Made by a program: the position numbers and the translations under genes | The notes under the pieces: model-generated | What the model was told of the DNA's origin: nothing | The model's database searches: none | The model's input: only the letters and a program-made list of their open reading frames with translations | In this document: one piece after another, positions 40,011 to 48,870 of the stretch | Layout: each line of letters begins with the position of its first letter | Numbering within the stretch: the first letter of the stretch is position 1 | Origin: Antarcticimicrobium sp040365005 | Lineage (GTDB): Bacteria; Pseudomonadota; Alphaproteobacteria; Rhodobacterales; Rhodobacteraceae | Length of the DNA stretch: 64,000 nt | Assembly (NCBI RefSeq): GCF_040365005.1 | Contig: NZ_BAABWV010000004.1 | Coordinates: 232,071 to 296,070 of the forward strand | Reading direction: 5' to 3'

Positions 40011-40565
40011 AAGCGCGCCTCCTTCAGCGGATACTCGGGGACAAGACCAGCCGTCGGTGATTGCCTCAGACCCGGGATGCAGACGAAAAAGGGCGGCGTG
40101 GTCGTCCTGAACCGAAAACCCGCGATGCGGCAAGGGCATTGGTATCCGAGATCATCGTGTGCCCGGCGAGGGCCGATGGTATCCCGGTCTAGGTTCGGCG
40201 GCGATTGAGCACTCTCGTCAAGGCGTCGGATTCACAAGCGAGGGGTGCAGTGGTAGCGGAGGTCTGTTTCGAGCGAATACCCCACATGCTGACCCTCTGT
40301 AAAATAACGGCCCAAAGACCTTGCAGGCGGGAGTGAAACGCCCGGAAGAGGCTGCGGTTGATGGCGAAGCGGCCCTGCGAGCAGCCGCATATCTACCTGC
40401 AATGGGCTGGATCGCGTGATCTGTGCCGGAAAAGAGAAACCACTCGTTGATCGCACCCGATGCCTGCATTTCAGGTATCTGTAGACACAGAACAGCGTGA
40501 CACAGGGCTGGCGATGGAATTATAGGCAAATCTCGACCCACAGGCCTCGCGAATGTAGAATAATT

Positions 40566-40680
40566 TTGACATCCCCTACGTCTTTTGGTCTCTAGGTGCC
40601 AAATGGTGGACTGATCCGCCGATGGCATTTGCGCCCCGCTCACCCGTTACAGGGTGTCGGGGCTTTTTGTTTTGGAGAGG
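40566..40680 (+). promoter_or_regulatory. Leader of the amide operon with ANTAR-type hairpin and terminator
   Basis: A TTGACA at 40566-40571 is a candidate -35. The hairpin GGTGG-ACTGAT-CCGCC (40605-40620) has a hexaloop with A at position 1 and G at position 4, the signature of ANTAR-target RNA. A second small hairpin, GGC-ATTTGC-GCC (40624-40635), fits less well but shares its right arm with the terminator at 40633. This is the arrangement expected for antitermination by the AmiR homologue in the same operon. Confidence 0.65.
40633..40673 (+). terminator. Conditional terminator in the amiC leader
   Basis: GCCCCG-CT-CACCC pairs with GGGTG-T-CGGGGC around a 6-base loop, and the stem runs into TTTTTGTTTT. 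It ends 12 bases before the ATG of the amiC homologue, so it would block the whole operon unless antiterminated. Confidence 0.8.
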
Positions 40681-40685
40681 TCGAC

Positions 40686-41789
40686 ATGGAACGCTTTGAC
40701 CTTGGCCTCGTGTTTTCGACCACCGGCCCATACGCCGCCCTGGGGCGGGCTGCCCGAGCCGGAGCTGAGCTTGCAATTGCAGATCTCGCGCGTGACAGAG
40801 TGGCCCAGATCTCGCCGATCATATGCGATCCGGCCGGCCGCCCCGATGCCTATGAGGCCATGACGCGCGATATTCTTGAGCGCGGGGTGTCGCATGTGGT
40901 TGGTGCGATTACCTCATGGAGCCGCAAGGACATGATCCCTGTGCTGGAACGATACGGGGCGCTTTTGTGGTATCCTTGTCCCTACGAAGGATTCGAAAGC
41001 AACGATCACGTGGTCTACATGGGGGCGGCGCCCAACCATCACATGATCCCGCTTCTTGATCGGATGTTGGCCGCCGGCGTCCGTCGGGCCTACCTTCTGG
41101 GATCGAACTATGTCTGGGGATGGGAGACATTGCGCCTTGCCCGTGAGCGTCTGAATGCAGCCGGTGTAGAGATCATCGGAGAGCGGTATGTGCCGCTGGG
41201 CGACACCGATTGCGCTTTGGCCCTGTCCGAGATCGCGGAACTGGGCGCGGAAACAGTTATCAACTCTCTGATCGGCCCGTCCAACGTCGCATTCATGCGC
41301 GGATTGCCCGCGCGGGGCCACCCAGAAGTGGTGTCCTGCAACCAATCGGAGGCGGATTTGGAGACGCTGGGCGAGGCTGGCGACGGGTTGGTTTCGGCCG
41401 GCACCTATTTCGAAGAACTGGGGCCGGAGGAGTTCGTTCGTCGCGCGGCAGTCGTCGCACCGAATGGTCGATGCTCGTCATTTTTCGCCACGACCTACGC
41501 CAGTGTCTGCATCCTCGCCCACTCGATCCAGAGAGCAGGGAGCACGGCACCGAAAGCGGTCTTTCGCGCAGCCTGCGAGAGATCGCACGACACCGTATTG
41601 GGGGCGGTTCGGATAGATCCGATAACACGTCACGCGGATTTGACCCCGCATATCGCGCAAGCCCGGCAGGGGCGGTTCCACCTGCTCGCTTCTTCCGAGG
41701 GGCCAATCATCGCCGACCCTTACCTGACCAGCCTGCAACCCGTGCAAGGTGGTCTGAGAAAGACACCCAGCCTGAGGATCGTGAAATGA
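40686..41789 (+). CDS. AmiC-like amide-sensing binding protein
   Basis: A 367-residue protein of the periplasmic-binding-like fold but with no signal peptide, as expected for AmiC, the cytoplasmic amide sensor that holds AmiR inactive. ALLWYPCPYEGFES closely parallels the AmiC/UrtA segment, as do FSTTGPYAALGRAARAGAEL and AGTYFEELGPEEFVRRA. ATG 40686 with GGAGAGG was chosen. It is first in the operon, directly after the leader terminator, and overlaps the AmiR homologue as ATGA. The ligand is likely a short-chain amide. Confidence 0.85.
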   Translation: MERFDLGLVFSTTGPYAALGRAARAGAELAIADLARDRVAQISPIICDPAGRPDAYEAMTRDILERGVSHVVGAITSWSRKDMIPVLERYGALLWYPCPYEGFESNDHVVYMGAAPNHHMIPLLDRMLAAGVRRAYLLGSNYVWGWETLRLARERLNAAGVEIIGERYVPLGDTDCALALSEIAELGAETVINSLIGPSNVAFMRGLPARGHPEVVSCNQSEADLETLGEAGDGLVSAGTYFEELGPEEFVRRAAVVAPNGRCSSFFATTYASVCILAHSIQRAGSTAPKAVFRAACERSHDTVLGAVRIDPITRHADLTPHIAQARQGRFHLLASSEGPIIADPYLTSLQPVQGGLRKTPSLRIVK

Positions 41790-42358
41790 CCTACAGCTTT
41801 GTCGGAAAGACCGGCATCGTCCTGCATCCCAGCGCCGAAATGCGCGAGCAGCTGGTGCGACGGCTGGCGACCTACGGGATCCGCGCCCAGGGACGTTGGC
41901 CCGAACTCGAGCCCGGCGACACGACCGCCGATCTGCTGGTGGTTGACCTGGACCGGGCCGAGGATGGCCAATTCCCATGGCCGCCGCAGGCAGCGCCGAT
42001 GCCCGTGTTGGGGCTGATCGGGTCCGAGACCCCCGGTCGTCTGGAGTGGGCGGTCCGGCAGGGGCTGGACGCCTTCTTGCCCATTGGCGCGACAGCGAAC
42101 CTGTATTCGGCCTTGGTGCTGGGCTTTGCCCGCCATGACGAACGCTGCGAGACACGACGCCGAGAAGCCGAGAGCGCCCGGCGCGTTTCGCTGCGGCTGG
42201 ACGTGCTGCGCGCGGTTCTCTCCATCATGCAGGCCGAGGGCATCGACGAGGCCCGGGCGCTAAAAAAACTGCGCGCCTTTGCCATGGTAGAACGCGTGGC
42301 GTTGGAGGATGCCGCGACGCTCTATCTCGCCAGCCCGGCCAAGCGCGGGAAGGCATGA
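41786..42358 (+). CDS. AmiR-like ANTAR antiterminator
   Basis: A 190-residue protein. Residues ~1-125 are a degenerate receiver-like domain; residues ~130-185 form a coiled coil and an ANTAR three-helix domain (RAVLSIMQAEGIDEARALKK followed by LRAFAMVERV). ANTAR proteins bind paired hexaloop hairpins and stop terminators from forming. It overlaps amiC as ATGA and the next permease as ATGA. With the leader at 40605-40673 it most likely regulates its own operon. Confidence 0.87.
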   Translation: MTYSFVGKTGIVLHPSAEMREQLVRRLATYGIRAQGRWPELEPGDTTADLLVVDLDRAEDGQFPWPPQAAPMPVLGLIGSETPGRLEWAVRQGLDAFLPIGATANLYSALVLGFARHDERCETRRREAESARRVSLRLDVLRAVLSIMQAEGIDEARALKKLRAFAMVERVALEDAATLYLASPAKRGKA

Positions 42359-43260
42359 ACATGACCTCTGCGACTGACACGAGCACCCCAGCCAAGTCCA
42401 CGCGAAAGGGCGGTCAAATTCTGCATGATCTGCTGATACGCCCGCGCGCCGCCTTCGGGCTGTTCATTATCGTGCTGATGGTGGGCGCGGCTGTGTTCGC
42501 GCCATGGATCATGCCGCATGACCCCTTCGAGCAGAGCTTCGACGGTCTCAGCCTGGTTGGCGCGCCGCTCCCGCCGGGGGGCGATTTTCCTTTGGGCACC
42601 GATCTTCTGGGCCGCGATCTGGCGTCCCGGCTGATCCTTGGCACAAGGACCTCTTTGATCATCGGGGTGCTCGCGAATGGTATCGCGATCATGCTGGGCG
42701 CCGGTGTGGGCATTACCGCAGGGTATTTCGGGGGCTGGGTGGGCGCGATCCTGATGCGTTTCACCGATCTGATGATGGCCTTTCCGGCATTGCTGCTGGC
42801 GATTGTCCTGGCGGCGATCTTCCAGCCGTCCCTGCTGATCGTGGCACTGGTGATCGCGATGGTGAACTGGGTGCAGATGGCCCGTGTGATCTATACCGAG
42901 ACGCGCAGCCTGGCCGAACGCGACTTCATCACGGTGCAACGGGCGCTGGGGGCGGGACATCTGCGAATCCTGTTCAAGCATCTGCTGCCTCACCTGCTCT
43001 CCTCCATCGTGGTATTCGGCACGCTGGGGATTTCCACCACCGTGCTGCTGGAGGCGACGCTGAGCTTCCTTGGCGTCGGGGTCCAGCCGCCCATGCCGAG
43101 TTGGGGGAACATCATCTTCGAGAACCAGACCTATTTCACGACGGCGCCTTGGCTGGTGTTCATCCCCGGTATCGCCATCATTCTGCTGGCGCTGGCCTTC
43201 AACCTGGTGGGGGATGCGCTGCGCGATATCCTCGACCCGACGCTGAAAGGACGCCACTGA
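42355..43260 (+). CDS. Peptide-type ABC transporter permease (DppC-like)
   Basis: A 301-residue permease with an N-terminal tail and about six helices. ASRLILGTRTSLIIGVLAN, the GYFGGWVGAILMRFTDLMM segment and the EAA loop QRALGAGHLRILFKHLLPHL are DppC-family features. It overlaps both neighbours (ATGA), so it is translated with the amiR gene and the next permease. In this operon it probably moves amides or small peptides. Confidence 0.92.
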   Translation: MNMTSATDTSTPAKSTRKGGQILHDLLIRPRAAFGLFIIVLMVGAAVFAPWIMPHDPFEQSFDGLSLVGAPLPPGGDFPLGTDLLGRDLASRLILGTRTSLIIGVLANGIAIMLGAGVGITAGYFGGWVGAILMRFTDLMMAFPALLLAIVLAAIFQPSLLIVALVIAMVNWVQMARVIYTETRSLAERDFITVQRALGAGHLRILFKHLLPHLLSSIVVFGTLGISTTVLLEATLSFLGVGVQPPMPSWGNIIFENQTYFTTAPWLVFIPGIAIILLALAFNLVGDALRDILDPTLKGRH

Positions 43261-44180
43261 TGCCGGCCTATCTTGTCCGCCGCCTTGTCGAAAGCGCCCT
43301 GATCCTTGTCGGGATCACGCTGGTGACCTTCGTGTTGCTCTACCTCGTCCCCGCCGACCCGGCGCGGCAAATCGCCGGTCGGTCCGCCACAGCCGAAACG
43401 GTGCAGAACATTCGCGATCAGTTGGGCCTGAACGATCCGTTCGCCCTGCAGTACTGGCGGTATCTGACCGCTCTTTTCCAGGGGGACATGGGGCGCAGCT
43501 ACCTGCAACGTGCCGAGGTGTCCGAACTGATCGCCGCCCGACTTCCAGCATCTTTGCTGTTGATGGTCGCTGCGATCCTGACGGAACTGGTGTTCGGCCT
43601 GACGATCGGCATCGTCGCAGCCTTGCGCCGCAACAAGCCGGTCGATCACGGGCTGATGATCTTCAGCTTCGTCTCGATTTCGGCCCCGCAGTTCGTGATC
43701 GGCATCCTTCTGCTCTACGTTTTCGCGGTGAAGCTCGGCTGGTTCCCGATCGGCGGCTACGGCACCTTTGCACATGTGGTGCTGCCGGCCGTGACGCTCG
43801 GGTTCCTTGGGGCGGGATGGTACAGCAGGATGATGCGGTCCAGCGTCATTGATGTACTGGGGCAAGACTTCGTGCGCACCGCGCAAGCGAAGGGGCTGGG
43901 AAAGGTCCGCATCATCCTGCGGCACGTTCTTCCCAACGCCATCCTGCCGATCATCGCCATGATCGGCATCGATATCGGCCTGTTCATGTCCGGCATCGTC
44001 GTGGTGGAAAGCGTGTTCGGTTGGCCGGGGATCGGCCAACTGGCCTGGCAGGCGATTCAGCGCGTGGACATCCCCGTCATCATGGGCGTGACCATGGTTT
44101 CGGCGACCGCGATCGTTCTGGGCAACCTTCTGGCGGACCTTGTCGCGCCCATCATCGATCCCCGAATCAAGATGAAGTAG
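43260..44180 (+). CDS. Peptide-type ABC transporter permease (DppB-like)
   Basis: A 306-residue permease. The opening (MPAYLVRRLVESALILVGIT) with an extracellular loop and PADPARQIAG is typical of DppB. EAA-type TAQAKGLGKVRIILRHVLPN lies near residue 205. One base overlap with the stop of the DppC-like gene. Confidence 0.92.
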   Translation: MPAYLVRRLVESALILVGITLVTFVLLYLVPADPARQIAGRSATAETVQNIRDQLGLNDPFALQYWRYLTALFQGDMGRSYLQRAEVSELIAARLPASLLLMVAAILTELVFGLTIGIVAALRRNKPVDHGLMIFSFVSISAPQFVIGILLLYVFAVKLGWFPIGGYGTFAHVVLPAVTLGFLGAGWYSRMMRSSVIDVLGQDFVRTAQAKGLGKVRIILRHVLPNAILPIIAMIGIDIGLFMSGIVVVESVFGWPGIGQLAWQAIQRVDIPVIMGVTMVSATAIVLGNLLADLVAPIIDPRIKMK

Positions 44181-44202
44181 AAACCAACAGAGGACTGACA
44201 AC

Positions 44203-45828
44203 ATGAGAAAGATTCTTTTGTCCGGCGTTGCCGGATTGGCCCTGACGGCACAAATGGCAGCGGCCGAGGTAGATGAAAACGCGCCCATGGGCGGATCCAT
44301 GACCGTCACCTACAAGGATGACGTGGCCACGCTGGACCCGGCCATTGGCTATGACTGGCAGAACTGGTCCATGATCAAATCGCTCTTTGACGGGCTGATG
44401 GGATATGAACCGGGCACCACCACGCTGCGCAATGAACTGGCCAGTGAATATACCATCTCTGAAGATGGCCTGACCCACACCTTCACGTTGAAGGACGGGA
44501 TCAAGTTCCACAACGGGCGCGAGATCGTCGCCGCGGACGTGAAATACTCGCTCGACCGTGTCACCAACCCCGAGACGCGTTCGCCCGGCGCCGGGTTCTT
44601 TGGCATGATTGCCGGATTCGACGAGTGGAGCGCGGGGAACGGCGAAGGCCTGTCCGGCGTCAAGGTGATCGACGACAAGACCGTCGAGATCACCCTGTCG
44701 CGGCCGGACGCCACCTTTGGGCACGTCATGGCGCTGAATTTCGCGTCCATCGTACCGAAAGAAGCGGTAGAAGCCTCGGGCGAAGATTTCGGACGGGAGC
44801 CCGTCGGTTCGGGCGCTTTCAAACTGGCAGAATGGTCGCCGGGTCAGCGCGTGGTGTTCGAGCGTTTTGAAGACTACCACCGGGCAAACCTTCCCAAGCT
44901 GGATCAGGTGACCTTCGAAATCGGCCTTGAGCCGACCGTGGCGCTGTTGCGTCTTCAGCAAGGACAAGCCGATGTTCCCGGGGACGGTATTCCGCCGGCG
45001 CAGTTCCTTCAGGTCATGAATGATCCGGCACAGAAGGCGCATGTTATCGAGGGTGGCCAGTTGCATACCGGCTATATCACCCTGAATACACAGATGGCTC
45101 CGTTCGACAATGTGACGGTCCGCAAGGCCGTGAACATGGCCATCAACAAGGACCGGATCGTCAAGATCATCAACGGTCGCGCCGTGCCCGCGAACCAGCC
45201 GCTGCCGCCCACCATGCCGGGCTATGCCGACGACTATGAAGGTTATGCATTCGACCCGGCCAAGGCCAAGGAGATGCTGGCCGAAGCGGGGTTTGCCGAC
45301 GGGTTCACCACCGAACTCTACGTGATGAACGTGGACCCGAATCCGCGTATCGCGCAGGCCATCCAGCAGGATCTGAAGGAAATCGGCATCACCGCCGAAA
45401 TCCGCAGCCTTGCGCAGGCCAATGTCATCGCCGCGGGCGGCGAGGCTGATCAAGCCCCGATGATCTGGTCCGGCGGCATGGCGTGGATTGCCGATTTTCC
45501 CGATCCGTCCAACTTCTACGGCCCGATCCTGGGTTGCGCCGGCGCGGTGCAGGGCGGCTGGAACTGGTCGTGGTACTGTAACGAAGAACTGGATGCCCGT
45601 GCAGCCGAAGCCGATGCCATGACCGGAGAGGCCAATGCGGCCGCGCGTATCGAGGCTTGGAAATCCATCTATCTTGACGTGATGGAGGACGCGCCCTGGG
45701 TGCCCGTGTTCAACGAACAACGCTTCACCCTGACCTCGGACAGAATCGCGGGCGATGACAGCCTGTTCGTCGATCCGGTCCATATCCCGGTCAACTATGA
45801 CTACATCTATTCGAAGGACGCAGAATAA
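44203..45828 (+). CDS. Family-5 solute-binding protein for the amide operon
   Basis: A 541-residue extracellular binding protein with Sec signal (MRKILLSGVAGLALTAQMAA, cleavage after AAA). Family features are MTVTYKDDVATLDPAIGYDW and GLTHTFTLKDGIKFHNGREI. Length is normal for SBP family 5 (about 530-560). It lies 22 bp after the permease. Its partners are the two permeases before and the fused ATPase after; the enclosed amidase suggests an amide-like ligand. Confidence 0.92.
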   Translation: MRKILLSGVAGLALTAQMAAAEVDENAPMGGSMTVTYKDDVATLDPAIGYDWQNWSMIKSLFDGLMGYEPGTTTLRNELASEYTISEDGLTHTFTLKDGIKFHNGREIVAADVKYSLDRVTNPETRSPGAGFFGMIAGFDEWSAGNGEGLSGVKVIDDKTVEITLSRPDATFGHVMALNFASIVPKEAVEASGEDFGREPVGSGAFKLAEWSPGQRVVFERFEDYHRANLPKLDQVTFEIGLEPTVALLRLQQGQADVPGDGIPPAQFLQVMNDPAQKAHVIEGGQLHTGYITLNTQMAPFDNVTVRKAVNMAINKDRIVKIINGRAVPANQPLPPTMPGYADDYEGYAFDPAKAKEMLAEAGFADGFTTELYVMNVDPNPRIAQAIQQDLKEIGITAEIRSLAQANVIAAGGEADQAPMIWSGGMAWIADFPDPSNFYGPILGCAGAVQGGWNWSWYCNEELDARAAEADAMTGEANAAARIEAWKSIYLDVMEDAPWVPVFNEQRFTLTSDRIAGDDSLFVDPVHIPVNYDYIYSKDAE

Positions 45829-45830
45829 CC

Positions 45831-46772
45831 ATGTGTCAGCACTGTGATTACACGATCCACGGTGCACACCATCACGGGTGGGACAATTCGCTCCCACCCG
45901 TCGAGACGGTGGCCCCCGGATCACGCCTGCACTTTCAATGTCTCGACAGTTCGGGCGGGCAGTTCAACAAGGACAGCACCAGCGCGGATGTTCCGGATCT
46001 TGATTTCTCCAAGATCAATCCGGTGACGGGGCCGGTCTATGTCGATGGGGCCAAGCCCGGCGACGTGCTGAAGGTCAAGATCGAAGCCTTCCACCCCTCG
46101 GGTTTTGGCTGGACCGCGAACATCCCCGGCTTTGGCCTTTTGGCGGATCAGTTCACCGATCCTTACCTGAAGATCTGGGACTACAATCCTGAAACGCTGG
46201 CCCCCTCGCTGTTTTCCGATATCGCCAAGGTGCCGCTGAAGCCTTTTGCCGGCACCATCGGCCTCGCCCCGGCCGAGCCAGGGCTCCATTCGGTCGTGCC
46301 GCCACGACGCGTGGGGGGCAATCTGGACATCCGGGACCTGGCGGCAGGGACCACGCTTTACCTGCCGGTCGAGGTTGAAGGCGCCCTGTTCTCGGTCGGG
46401 GACACCCATGCCGCGCAAGGCGACGGCGAGGTCTGCGGCACAGCCATCGAAAGCCCGATGGACGTGGAGGTGACGCTGGACGTGATAAAGGGCGAAAAGC
46501 TGCTCTTCCCGCGCTTTTCGACGCCGGGGCCGGTGACGCGGCACCTGGATGCAAAGGGGTACGAGGTCACCACCGGGATCGGCAATGACATGATGCAGGC
46601 AGCCAAGGATGCGCTTGCAGCCATGGTTGATCTCCTCGGTCGGACCAAGGGGCTATCGGCAGAGGATGCTTACCTGCTGTGTTCCGTCTGTGGCGACCTG
46701 CGGATTTCCGAGATCGTGGACATGCCGAACTGGGTGGTCAGCTTCTACTTCCCCAACGTGGTGTTCGAATGA
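45831..46772 (+). CDS. Acetamidase/formamidase family protein (FmdA/AmdA)
   Basis: A 313-residue amidase of the FmdA/AmdA family, hydrolysing short amides to acid and ammonia. The N-terminal HHHGWDNSLPPVETVAPG is the family opening, and GDTHAAQGDGEVCGTAIESP is the conserved active-site segment with the acidic residue and Cys. It is in the cytoplasm (no signal). It starts 2 bp after the binding-protein stop and overlaps the ATPase start. This gives the operon its likely purpose: take up amides and use their nitrogen. Confidence 0.9.
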   Translation: MCQHCDYTIHGAHHHGWDNSLPPVETVAPGSRLHFQCLDSSGGQFNKDSTSADVPDLDFSKINPVTGPVYVDGAKPGDVLKVKIEAFHPSGFGWTANIPGFGLLADQFTDPYLKIWDYNPETLAPSLFSDIAKVPLKPFAGTIGLAPAEPGLHSVVPPRRVGGNLDIRDLAAGTTLYLPVEVEGALFSVGDTHAAQGDGEVCGTAIESPMDVEVTLDVIKGEKLLFPRFSTPGPVTRHLDAKGYEVTTGIGNDMMQAAKDALAAMVDLLGRTKGLSAEDAYLLCSVCGDLRISEIVDMPNWVVSFYFPNVVFE

Positions 46773-48499
46773 ACGACGCCGTTCTGTCGGTGCGCGACCT
46801 GAGTGTTCAGGTCGCCACCCCCTCGGGCGCGAAGATGGTGCTTGAGGGGCTGTCCTTTGACCTGCGCGCGGGAGAGACGCTTTGCCTCGCCGGGGAAAGC
46901 GGGTCCGGCAAGTCGATGACCGCACTGGCGATCATGGGGTTGCTGCCCAAACCGATGTGCCGGATCGCCGGCGGCTCGGTCAAGCTGGGCGAAACCGAAC
47001 TGGTGGGTCTGTCCGATGCCGGCTATCGCCAAATCCGCACCGCGCGGGTGGCGATGATCTTTCAGGAACCGATGACCTCGCTCAATCCGCTGATGACGGT
47101 GCAACAGCAGTTGAGCGAAACGCTTCTGGAACATGGAGCCTGCACACGGGCCGAGGCGCCGGCGCGTGCATTGCAGTTGTTGCGCGATGTGCAACTGACT
47201 GAGCCGGAGCGCCGCCTGAAACAGTACCCGCACGAACTGTCCGGCGGGATGCGACAGCGTGTGATGATCGCCATCGCGCTGGCCTGCGACCCCGAGGTAC
47301 TGATCGCGGATGAACCGACGACCGCGCTGGACGTGACGGTGCAGGCCGAGATCCTTGACCTGATCCGGGACTTGCAGCGCGATCATGGGACGGCAGTTCT
47401 GATGATCACCCACGACATGGGGGTCGTGGCCGAGATGGCCGACCGCGTCGTGATCCTGCGGCACGGGCGCGAAGTGGAAAGCGCGCCGGTCCGGGACCTT
47501 TTTGCGGCGCCGCAAAGCGCCTATGCACAAGAGCTTCTGGCCGCCGTGCCGCGCCTCGGCAGTGCTCCGCCACGCCCGGAAAAACCGGCGGGAGCCACTG
47601 TCCTCGAGGTGAAGGATCTGACGGTACGGTTCAATGTGACCGGCGGCCTTCTCAACCGGGTGACGGCGCGAGTTCATGCGGTCGAGGGCGTGACGTTCAA
47701 CATCCGGGCCGGCGAGACACTGGCACTTGTTGGAGAATCCGGCTGCGGCAAATCCACCATCGGCAAGGCTCTGCTGGGACTGGTCCCCTGGGAGGGTTCG
47801 GTTCTGGTCAATGGCCGCCAGACGCGCGGCATGGGGCCGGCCCGTCTCAAACCGGTGCGCCGTGACATCCAGATGGTGTTTCAGGATCCCGGGGCATCGC
47901 TGGACTCTCGCATGACCGTGGGGGATCAGGTTGCCGAACCGCTGTTGATCCACGGTCTGGCATCAGGTTCCGAACTGAAAGACCGGACCGAACATCTGTT
48001 CCGACGGGTCGGCCTGTCGCCCGAAATGATGGCACGCTATCCGCATGAATTTTCGGGCGGGCAACGCCAACGCATCAACATCGCGCGGGCCTTGTCACTC
48101 TCGCCAAAGTTGATCGTCGCCGATGAAAGCGTCTCGGCTCTGGATGTTTCGGTGCAGGCACAGGTGCTTGAATTGCTGCAGGAAATCCAGGATCAGGATG
48201 GGCTGGCATTTCTTTTTGTCAGCCACGACATGGCCGTGATCGAGCAGGTGGCAGACCGGGTCATGGTGATGCGACTGGGCCAGGTGGTCGAAGAAGGTGC
48301 GCGCGACGCGGTGCTCCGCGACCCGCGCCACGATTACACAAAGCGCCTGCTGTCGGCTGTTCCGGTTCCAGATCCCACGCAGCTGCGCCAGGCGCGGATC
48401 AAGACCGAAAATCTCGGCAGCCCGATCTGGCCGGCAGGGCAAGGCCCTGAGCGGTTGAACCTGAACTCCGTCGCCCCCGACCACAGGGTGGCAGTCTGA
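46769..48499 (+). CDS. Fused peptide-type ABC ATPase (DppD-DppF)
   Basis: A 576-residue protein with two ATPase domains in one chain. Domain 1 has GESGSGKS (42-49) and LSGGMRQR; domain 2 has GESGCGKST near 322 and FSGGQRQR. Each also has the oligopeptide-type C-terminal extension. It supplies both ATPase subunits to the DppB/C-like permeases. ATG 46769 overlaps the amidase stop as ATGA. It is the last gene of the operon; a hairpin follows at 48508-48537. Confidence 0.92.
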   Translation: MNDAVLSVRDLSVQVATPSGAKMVLEGLSFDLRAGETLCLAGESGSGKSMTALAIMGLLPKPMCRIAGGSVKLGETELVGLSDAGYRQIRTARVAMIFQEPMTSLNPLMTVQQQLSETLLEHGACTRAEAPARALQLLRDVQLTEPERRLKQYPHELSGGMRQRVMIAIALACDPEVLIADEPTTALDVTVQAEILDLIRDLQRDHGTAVLMITHDMGVVAEMADRVVILRHGREVESAPVRDLFAAPQSAYAQELLAAVPRLGSAPPRPEKPAGATVLEVKDLTVRFNVTGGLLNRVTARVHAVEGVTFNIRAGETLALVGESGCGKSTIGKALLGLVPWEGSVLVNGRQTRGMGPARLKPVRRDIQMVFQDPGASLDSRMTVGDQVAEPLLIHGLASGSELKDRTEHLFRRVGLSPEMMARYPHEFSGGQRQRINIARALSLSPKLIVADESVSALDVSVQAQVLELLQEIQDQDGLAFLFVSHDMAVIEQVADRVMVMRLGQVVEEGARDAVLRDPRHDYTKRLLSAVPVPDPTQLRQARIKTENLGSPIWPAGQGPERLNLNSVAPDHRVAV

Positions 48500-48507
48500 T
48501 CAAGGGG

Positions 48508-48537
48508 CGATGCAGATCTGGCATTTGATCTGCGTCG
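48508..48537 (+). terminator. Hairpin after the amide operon
   Basis: CGATGCAGATC pairs with GATCTGCGTCG with one G-T pair. It lies 9 bases after the ATPase stop. No T tract follows, so it is a weak terminator or RNA-stabilising end. Confidence 0.5.
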
Positions 48538-48553
48538 TCATGAATGCGTCCTC

Positions 48554-48830
48554 TGAACAGCCCCCCGAAACTCGGACACTGATAAAAGCTGCGATTTGCA
48601 ATCTGCTGATCTTCGACGAGAAGGAGATCAGCAGATGTCTAAACGCAAGCAGCACGCGCCCGAGTTCAATGCGAAGGTGAGAGGCCGGCTCGAAGACGAA
48701 GGAGGGCATCCGGAAATGCCCTCTCGTGGTTTGCATGCGCGCTATGCCCGACAGGGCGCCTTCAAACACATGTACGGTGCGGCAAGGCATCAAGACGCCT
48801 TCGAAAGACGACTGCGGCACATCGGCCAGC
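48554..48830 (+). mobile_element. IS3-family insertion sequence remnant
   Basis: TGAACAGCCCCCCGAAACTCGG at 48554 looks like an IS3-type terminal repeat. An 11-bp dyad (48602-48612 and 48625-48635) overlaps the ribosome site and the ATG of a decayed orfA. No orfB or right end is seen before the gamma-glutamyltransferase stop at 48871. Only the left part is left. Confidence 0.65.
48635..48830 (+). pseudogene. Decayed IS3 orfA transposase fragment
   Basis: The frame from ATG 48635 reads MSKRKQHAPEFNAKV, the usual IS3 orfA opening, then loses similarity (expected A-L-E-A-L-K-G, found RGRLEDEGGHPEMPS), pointing to frameshifts. No DDE part remains. Confidence 0.65.
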
Positions 48831-48870
48831 GTTCGCAATGCACGCGAAAAGATCTTTCAACATTGTGCGC

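Larger units (their letters stand above)
39492..40565. other. 1.1-kb interval without a convincing gene
   Basis: This stretch between the pot operon and the amide operon has lower coding quality than its neighbours. I see only the inverted repeat at 39593-39620 and a possible small ORF at 39843-40010. Other frames lack ribosome sites or families. It may be decayed sequence. Confidence 0.55.

Noticed and set aside
40624..40636. Sigma-54 promoter (TGGCA...TTGC) in the amiC leader
   Set aside because: The spacing between the GG and GC elements is wrong, and it lies inside the leader hairpins.
40218..40643. Minus-strand frame of 141 codons in the gap before amiC
   Set aside because: No ribosome site or family; it overlaps the leader hairpins and the terminator.
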